Assembly (NCBI GenBank): GCA_033964015.1
Contig: CM066922.1
Coordinates: 946,856-1,010,855 of the forward strand
Reading direction: 5' to 3'
From: Scolanthus callimorphus
Taxonomy: Eukaryota; Cnidaria; Anthozoa; Actiniaria; Edwardsiidae
Length of the DNA: 64,000 nucleotides
Both the position numbers and the translations under genes were made by a program. Position 1 is the stretch's first letter. The number at the start of each line of letters is the position of its first letter. Below, in pieces: positions 57,085-64,000 of the stretch. The notes below the pieces were generated by a model, which worked only from the letters and a program-made list of their open reading frames with translations, made no database searches and had not been told where the DNA came from.

Positions 57085-57908
57085 AGTTCGTAACTCTAAT
57101 ATAAGTCGTGACTCTAAGGTGACTCGGAACTTCTAATATAACTCGTGACTCAAAGGTTACTCGTGACTCTAATATAACTCGTGACTCTAATATAACCTGG
57201 ACTCAAAGGTTACTCGTGACTAAGGTTACTCGTGACTCTAATATAACTCGTGACTCAAAGGTTACTCGTGACTAAGGTTACTCGTGTCTCAAAGGTTACT
57301 CGTGACTCTAATATAACTCGTGACTCATAGCTTACTCGTGACTCTAATATAACTTGTGACTCAAAGGTTACTCGTGACTCTAATATAACTCGTGACTCAA
57401 AGGTTACTCGTGACTAAGGTTACTCATGACTCTAAGGTTACTCGTGACTCAAAGGTTACTCGTGACTCTAAGGTTACTCGTGACTCAAAGGTTACTCGTG
57501 ACTCTAATATAACTCGTGACTCATAGCTTACTCGTGACTCTAATATAACTCGTGACTCAAAGGTTACTCGTGACTCTAAGGTTACTCGTGACTCAAAGGT
57601 TACTCGTGACTCTAATATAACTCGTGACTCAAAGGTAACTCGTGACTAAGGTTACTCGTGACTAAGGTTACTCGTGACTCTAATATACTCGTGACTCAAA
57701 GGTTACTCGTGACTCTAATAGAACTCGTGACTCAAAGGTTACTCGTGACTCTAATATAACTCGTGACTCAAAGGTTACTCGTGACTCTAATATAACTCGT
57801 GACTCTAATATAACCTGGACTCAAAGGTTACTCGTGACTAAGGTTACTCGTGACTCTAATATAACTCGTGACTCAAACGTTACTCGTGACTCTAATACAA
57901 CTCGTGAT
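57085..57908. repeat. ACTCGTGACTC 18-bp minisatellite
   Basis: About 45 units of two main types, ACTCGTGACTCTAATATA and ACTCGTGACTCAAAGGTT, mixed with a shorter ACTCGTGACTAAGGTT type. Blocks of several units repeat in the same order, implying growth in larger steps. A stray unit (AATATAAGTCGTGACTCTAA) appears again at 58448-58467. Confidence 0.9.
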
Positions 57909-57920
57909 ACTATATACTAA

Positions 57921-58085
57921 TTACGATTTTGAGACGGCAATTCCACAAAATATTGACGGCTAGTTGGGAGAAAATATGTTCACGTATTGGGCGGAGTCGC
58001 GCAGCGACGGAGCCCAATACGTGAAAATATTTTCTTCCAACGCCGTCAATATTTTGTGGAATTGCCGTCTCAAAATCGTAATTAA
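57921..58085. repeat. Palindromic element, ACGATTTTGAGACGGCAATT arms
   Basis: TTACGATTTTGAGACGGCAA then TTCCACAAAATATTGACGGC faces its exact inverse at 58040-58082. GGGAGAAAATATGTTCACGT and TTGGGC pair with the matching right side around GGAGTCGCGCAGCGACGGAG. A smaller relative lies at 58379-58412. Open frames on both strands are mirror images. It abuts the minisatellite. Confidence 0.75.
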
Positions 58086-59264
58086 TATTGTATCGCGATT
58101 CTTGAAGATTTTCTGGAGGAAATGGCAAGAAATAGTGCTATTTATTGTCGATTGAAATTTCAATTCTCATTACATTTACGCACGATCTCACGCAATCACA
58201 TGGGCTTTTCGCACGAGCTCGAGCATTTTCTGTTTACATTTTTCCATCTTTTTCGGCGAAAAAAATCTCTTTCTGCCATAAGATATTGCTAGAAATATAG
58301 CTAAACGTTATTTCTAACTATTGACAATGAAATGAAACATAAATTCGTGCGAAAAAAGTTGAATTTTGCTAGCTCTTTTTGAGCCGTCAATACCACAAAA
58401 TATTGACGGCTCACAACAACACAGAGTGGCAGGGTGAATCGCGATACTAATATAAGTCGTGACTCTAACTTGTCAATTGCCATTGGTTTCCCGTGGAGGG
58501 GGTGGGGGAGGTATCGGGGATACCCACGGGGATTGAACTTTTGCTGAAAATGTTGTTCAATTTGACCACCCTGGCGCTATATTGTAAATACAAAATCCGA
58601 GTAAAATCGCCCTTTCCATAACCTTTACGAGCGGTTGCACGACTTAAACAAGAGAAGGAGCTAATAGCCGGTATATTGTCGTCGTCCAACAAAATTCGAA
58701 GGCCCGACCCTGGGGCAACATACGTCATCAAAGTCCCCACTCAGGGGAGCTGTTTAATGGTCAATCCCCGTGGTTATGCCCGACCCCCCCCCCCCCCCCC
58801 CCCCCAACTGTACCGGTATATATCTTGCGATTTGCGATCTGTCATATGAGCAAATTTCTACGAGTTAATTAGCTCCCTAAAAAAATACGCAAAATCTTTT
58901 CGGTTTGTTTGCCATCGATGTGCCCAAAAATAAAACCATAATCTTGCTGGATTTCGCAGAATATCGTCTTATTTAGCCAACTTGGAACTACGTCTTTAAT
59001 CGGCTATCAGATATCTGCGCAATAGAGTCCCGTGCTCCCATCTATTCATGATTCGCTATCATTTCTGCATCCACGTGGTAGGCCCTCGAGGTTTCCATGC
59101 GGGACACACTTCAATCTCTTTTCGGTGAGCTCATCGTTGCGTTTCAAATCAACAGTTAGTTTACTTATTCATTCTGCAATCTTTGTTGGCCAATGTGATG
59201 TCCGTCTAGTCTATATAAGGTAAATGTGATCTCTAGAAGGTAAATCTGTAATCTCTATATAAGC

Positions 59265-59450
59265 ATTCTCGAACCCAGAGCTCTGGTGACAGCCACTAAC
59301 GCATGCGCGAAATTTAATACAGAGCGGGCCGCTGAGAGGAAGACCTTTCATGCGCTCCAATGCCAAAAATCAGCCAATCAGGCCCTCAAATGGATGTCCC
59401 CAGAGCCTCCCCAGCAAGCAGATGAGCCAGGAAGCTCTGGGTACGAGAAT
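59265..59450. repeat. CTCGTACCCAGAGC element, copy 4
   Basis: Left ATTCTCGAACCCAGAGCTCT; right GAAGCTCTGGGTACGAGAAT. Contains CGCATGCGCGAAATTTAATA and AATCAGCCAATCAGGCCCTC. Slightly shorter than its neighbour. Only 16 bp separate it from copy 5. Confidence 0.75.
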
Positions 59451-59466
59451 GCTATGTGAGGCGTTC

Positions 59467-59689
59467 TCATTCTCTTACCCAGAGCTCCCCAGCTCGTAAC
59501 CTCGCAGGGGAGGCTCTGGTAACAGCCACTGACGCATGCGCGAGATTTAATACAGAGCCGCTGAGAGAAAGACCTTTCAGCGCATGCTCCAACGTTCAAG
59601 ATAAGCAAATCAGCGAAGGCCCTCAAATGGATGTCCCCAGAGCCTCTCCTGCGAAGTGACGAGCTGGGAAGCTCTGGGTACGAGAATGA
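59467..59689. repeat. CTCGTACCCAGAGC element, copy 5
   Basis: Left CATTCTCTTACCCAGAGCTC; right GGGAAGCTCTGGGTACGAGA. Same inner blocks as copy 4 in the same order and orientation, so copies 4 and 5 form a direct tandem pair. Confidence 0.75.
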
Positions 59690-60119
59690 GGCGTTCTAAT
59701 TTATTATCTATGCTTTTTACGCATGCGCATTCGTGTTCACAAGTCGATTTTAATGAAGCTTGCATAAAGGGAGAGAAAAGACTTCAACGAACAGTGAGCG
59801 TGAGTCTGAAAAAGGGATGAAGTACATCATAATATGACGTCATGCCATATCAGACCATATGATGCGGACCTGTAACCTTCGGGGGACTGTTATACAAGTA
59901 CAGCACTGCATTCATGATATATTCATCCCTACCTCCACAAAACGCAAGACAATTTGCCTCATGAACAGGCCCTAAGACAGCCAACCACAAGCAGGGACCA
60001 TATTTTCACGTCATACAGAACTGTTACATGTATCAGGTGAAATGCAGATTTAAAAAAAAGTCTTTAAAATGCAATGATAACGTTCATTTATATCTTTAGC
60101 TGATAAGTACACAAGTACA

Positions 60120-62943
60120 TTATGTCCATGGATAAAAATTACAATGTAAAGCAATTCCGATTACAAAATATATCAGAAAATAATGAATAACAAATTTTCC
60201 AAGCCAAGATGGATAGGTTGGTGATAGTCTGTTGCTTGAAGGAGACAAATGGCTGATGACCATGTCAGCTGCAAACCAATACAGAGCTGGAGAGGAGGAG
60301 GATATTAACCTTGTAGCAACCTGAAAACAGACAAAAAATAGGACACCAAGTTAAAAAGATTTTATTGTTATACACATTGCCAGGATTTTTTCAAAGCAGG
60401 ATCAGCTACCCACGGGCCCTCAGGCCTAGTCTATAGGGTCTACAGGCCCCTACCAGCTTCACAAATACTTTTTTCCTTCCTTAACTTCACAAAAAACCTG
60501 ACAGGGTAAACAAATTTTCATGCTTTACCTACTTTAATTTACAGGGGTGATCCAGCAATTTCAGAAACGGTGGCAGGATAGTGAAAATATGAGATGAAAA
60601 TTTGCAAATTTCCTTCAACAAATACGGTATACGTATGAAAAAGTTGGGACATGGCCCCTCTCCCCTAAATCTACCCTTGTTTTATACTAATTTTGGTCCT
60701 AAACTAAACGTTCTTCATATCTGTTACCCCTTGCTGTGGAAACCTATGAATACATTATAATACGGCAGAATAAACCATATTCAGCTGCTATGCTACTTTT
60801 TACAGCCCCTTTCTTCAGCAAACCAAGGGCAATTTACATTGCATGAGCTAATGTTTAGCAAGGGAGTTTTTACGGTATGGTGCCATTGTGCCACCACCCT
60901 CTTCTGAGTAACTTGACACCAGAAAACAAATTGCTTGCTACAAATTAGTGAGAACAATAGAAATTTCCCTTGATTTACACTGAGGCATCCACATGTTTAC
61001 CTGAACATGCATAGAAGTGAATCCAAAGCCAACAAGAAACAGCAAGTGAGCCATGTACACAAATAGTGTTGGGTTATAAACAGCACTAAAAGAATACCAA
61101 CAAAACAAAATCAGTACAATTGGAATCAGAAATAACATTGCCATAATGCCATGCATGAGAGTCCAGATGCTATTTTCTCACTGCAACTAAAATGTGGTGA
61201 CCTTTTGATTGCTGGATCCTCAATCATCCTCATAAGCATGCTTCCCATTGCAAGGACAGTTCTGTACCCAAATAGCGTGCGCATTCGAACAATTTCCCTT
61301 TGTTTGAGCTGCACGTGCAAGCTAATGCAAGCAGTGTGGTATGAACTTTTAAATTCAATGGCAAATCAGCCAATCATTTTATGAGAAAGCTAACGGTTAT
61401 GGTAAAAATATTTTCCCAGATATGGGAAATATAACTTGACCAAGATTCATGATTGTCAGGGAAATGAATACCAACATGCGGTAATAAATTCAGATGAAAA
61501 ATACTGAATCCATGTCTCCCAAACATGGCCAGAGTGCAGTATGACTGGTATTTGGAGGGTCATGGGTTCAATTCACCCAGGGCTCCGAATATTTTTTCAA
61601 CCATTTTTCAACTATGTACACACCACATGTTCACTGGTACGGTAAATTAATGCTGTATGCTTGCGAAAGTTGCTGTATGTTCTAACACTTGAAGTGTGTT
61701 AATCTTGTGAATTATGATTGAAAGACTTGAAATGTGTGATTGGTTCACCTCAAATGCTGTACTACAAAAGGCACCCTAATATTCACTAAGTTACCTTTTG
61801 TTGCTGAATGCAGCAGTGTTACCATTTTCCCAATAAGACCATAGCCCTAGAGTCTGGACTGTCACTCTGTCTTGACTTTTAAAGTACCACACAACAGACA
61901 CAAGACATAATACGAGCATTGGACTTGCAAGCAAGAAATTTGGTATCTGTTTGGGTTCAAAGTATCTAAGAAACCCTACATCCCAATACTGATTTTGGAT
62001 ATAGGAATATGAAGTAGGTAATGTTTTATGACACCACTGTGGAACTGGAGCTGAACCATTTGAATGGCAGTACAAGGTATAGCCATACCACTGATATCCA
62101 ACAAATGGAGCTAGAACAACAGAATTTAATATTACTAGTTTGAGCAGTGTTTCCATAAGAGCCACAAGTGCTGAAGCAACAGACATAATCTTCACTTGTG
62201 GTAAGATCTTCAAAACAGTTGACTTCAGTACTGAATGTGTAATGAATCCACATAATAGAATACCATTAGAACGTGATGCAGTGCCTAAGGCAAACATTAT
62301 GGAGGATAACAGTAGATGCCAAAACATGTCAGACTGTTCTAGAAAATACAAACCACCGAAGAGACAACAAGCAAACAGGCTTTCTGTGTAACAACTTGAC
62401 ATAAAAACACTGGCAGGGTTTATGCAAACAGCACCGTTGCTATGTATGCTGTGGTATTGTCCTTTAGCACTAATGAGCTTAGTTTGTATAGAAATACTGC
62501 ACCAAATACAAAGCTTGTCCACGTGATTAGAGTACCAACAGTGAGTAAAATGGTGTTGAACTCGACAACTCCACTCAAACAGGGGTAGGCAAGCGACGAG
62601 ACGAATCTTATAATCCACGGGTAGAAGGGGAAGAAAGCCATGTATTGCTCATATCTGTAACCATCACTTGCGATTCCAAGGAAATAAACTGCATCCCATT
62701 TACGGAATCCATTAAAAGCAAAGGCGAGAATTTCGGTGCGATTTCTCTCGATATCTGACGACGAATCATAATCGGCGACAAGGAAGTTGAACAAAACCTG
62801 AAATATAATGGAAGTTGGATAAGCAGGGAGGAAGTAAGGTCTATTCACCGCAAAATTATTAACCGTACCTGCAAAGCAAACACTACAAGGCGAGAAATCA
62901 CAGCAACTTTTACAAGACGCCAAACCATCAGCTCGTCCGCCAT
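60120..62943 (-). CDS. PIGV: GPI mannosyltransferase 2
   Basis: Adds the second mannose to the GPI anchor precursor in the ER lumen, using dolichol-phosphate-mannose. Four exons on the - strand: 62943-62869, 62797-61795, 61085-61001 and 60320-60120 (stop TAA), phases 0, 2, 0. The start MADELMVWRLVKVAVISRLV is the only good ATG before the first intron. Family marks: RKWDAVYFLGIASDGYRYEQ with FFPFYPW near the N-terminus, NPASVFMSSCYTESLF, then SYIQNQYWDVGFLRYFEPKQ with IPNFLLASP, and the C-terminal SPALYWFAAD and LHCNFYPWT. Multiple membrane segments; about 454 residues, slightly shorter than the human protein (493). One base is missing near 62418-62422 (TTTGCATAAACCC should read A-I-N-P), producing a false stop in the large second exon. 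Since this gene is essential and normally single-copy, an assembly error is the likely cause. Confidence 0.93.
61525..61592 (+). repeat. tRNA-like SINE fragment in intron 2 of PIGV
   Basis: TGGCCAGAGTGCAGT followed 30 bases later by CATGGGTTCAATTCACCCAG, a good B-box/T-arm match (GGGTTCAATTCACCC). Orientation is opposite to PIGV. No full cloverleaf is seen, so a SINE or tRNA relic is likelier than a working tRNA gene. Confidence 0.4.
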
Positions 62944-64000
62944 TTTCTTTTTGTACGAGTCTGCTGTCCACAGAGTGCGTCGGCTCAAACTATCCTCGTT
63001 CCCGGGTTCTCTCGGCCAGGACCCCCATCCTCGGATTCTGCTGTGTCATGTCAGGGAAAAAAGGGAAGTAGCTGGCAAGAACAGGAAACGTCTTTACGTG
63101 ACGAAAAACAACAACAACAAAACTTAGAACAGTTCACCGTTAATTGTTTACTTTTATTATTGTTGTTTTTAAACTTAAAAGTGACACAGTTTTTCTTTTC
63201 AGAATCCCAGAGCCCTCTTTCTGTGTCGGTGGCCCCCAAACGTCGCGTCATCCTCGCGCGCCAGGGTCCTTCCCTCACCTCCCCCCAGGGGACATTTGAG
63301 GAAAAGGACCCTGGAATGGTCTGGTCACGTGTCACCCAGATTTCGGGTGATAACAAAAATTCCCAAGCGGGGGTAGGATACGCGCACGTTGCTCCTTGCG
63401 TTTTCTAAAAATGGCGGCTCGTGACTGTGACTAGCAACGGCGACTAAAAACACTGCGAAACAAGTAACTTTGTTAAGAAACAGTTTAGTTTTCCTCCAAT
63501 GCTAAAAAACATAGTGTTTCTGCAGAGGATTTCTGGATGGAGAACTTTTATATCCTGCTATGGAAAAGTACATGAGTGGCTTCAAGTTTCGTGTTATTTC
63601 TACTGGCAGTCCTTCGAGGGTTCATTGCGTCGGTTGCTCGTCACGAGACAAAGTTGAATCGTTTTTGCCGTCTAATAAATCAGCTTGTCCGGCAGCAAGC
63701 TAGAAGACTAAGATGTACCAATAAAGACAATTATTAAAAAGTGGAAAAGATGGTTGCAAACCCGAGAGCGTTCGTCTCTGGCCCAGATTTTGAGTGCAGT
63801 TGGCCGTTGTTTCGTCTTGATTTTGTCCTTCGCAAGATGGAAATGTTTACTTTTGCTGCCCTACCGTAACACGCTTGGGAAAACTACCGCTCGTCTGCAT
63901 GGTTGTTCGGCTAAAAGTTTGAGTCCAAGAGATATTTCGGTAAAGACAGTAAACTCGCAAACTCTAGAAAGCAAGTGAAAAAAAAAAACTAGATAGCAAA
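62944..64000. other. PIGV 5' flank and right end of window
   Basis: Holds the PIGV promoter region, with no clear TATA box. At about 63100-63320 is the second copy of the CCAGGGTCC repeat also found at 1130-1280. Beyond 63400 an ATG in GATGGCGGC-like context (63411) opens only a few codons. A frame at 63754-63978 has no recognisable domain. A gene running rightward out of the window is possible but not supported. Confidence 0.4.

Larger units (their letters stand above)
49535..60119. other. Repeat-filled spacer between the channel array and PIGV
   Basis: About 10.6 kb without a convincing gene. Contents are listed separately: foldback unit cluster, LINE remnant, short palindromes, SINE-like pieces around a tandem array, minisatellite, palindromic element and two CTCGTACCCAGAGC copies. 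Open frames here lie in repeats or are short and unconserved in composition. 49535-50200, 52300-53680 and 58100-59260 show nothing I can name beyond C tracts and scattered repeat pieces. Confidence 0.5.

Noticed and set aside
57085..57908. CRISPR-like regular array
   Set aside because: Units are 16-18 bp with no unique spacers, in a eukaryotic context; it is a minisatellite.

Overview
The window is eukaryotic nuclear DNA, most likely from a cnidarian, probably an anthozoan such as a coral. The grounds are genes split by GT-AG introns, a metazoan-type PIGV gene, remnants of non-LTR retrotransposons, and dense small inverted-repeat DNA elements and minisatellites filling introns and spacers. 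The species cannot be fixed from the sequence alone.

The left 49.5 kb is a head-to-tail tandem array of four related channel genes, called A to D here. They lie at 601-5273 (A, 5' part outside the window), 7729-17518 (B), 19809-41201 (C) and 41978-49534 (D), all on the + strand. Reassembled exon by exon, each encodes a protein of roughly 430-460 residues: signal peptide, S1-like lobe, M1, a pore loop with the potassium filter TMTTVGYGD, M2 ending in an iGluR-like TADL motif, S2-like lobe, M3, and a short basic tail. This is the layout of bacterial GluR0, a ligand-gated glutamate-receptor-type channel with a potassium filter, and not of a Kv or Kir channel. Eight exons with identical phases are shared between copies, and one intron splits the first glycine codon of the filter. 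B and C also share homologous upstream DNA and 3' UTRs, so a whole locus was duplicated.

Inside intron 4 of copy C, on the same strand, lies an intronless gene (28142-29614) that fuses a carbon-nitrogen hydrolase (nitrilase) domain to a METTL27-like SAM methyltransferase domain. Two direct copies of one repeat flank it at a distance.

From 49.5 to 60.1 kb there is no convincing gene, only repeats: foldback units, a LINE remnant, a three-copy 0.8-0.9 kb array between inverted SINE-like pieces, an 18-bp minisatellite and palindromic elements. At 60120-62943 on the - strand is PIGV (GPI mannosyltransferase 2), complete in four exons.

Single-base indels interrupt otherwise conserved reading frames in channel copies B, C and D, in the nitrilase fusion and also in PIGV, an essential gene usually present once. 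Base-level assembly error is therefore a serious alternative to pseudogenisation, and I annotate these as genes with marked breaks.
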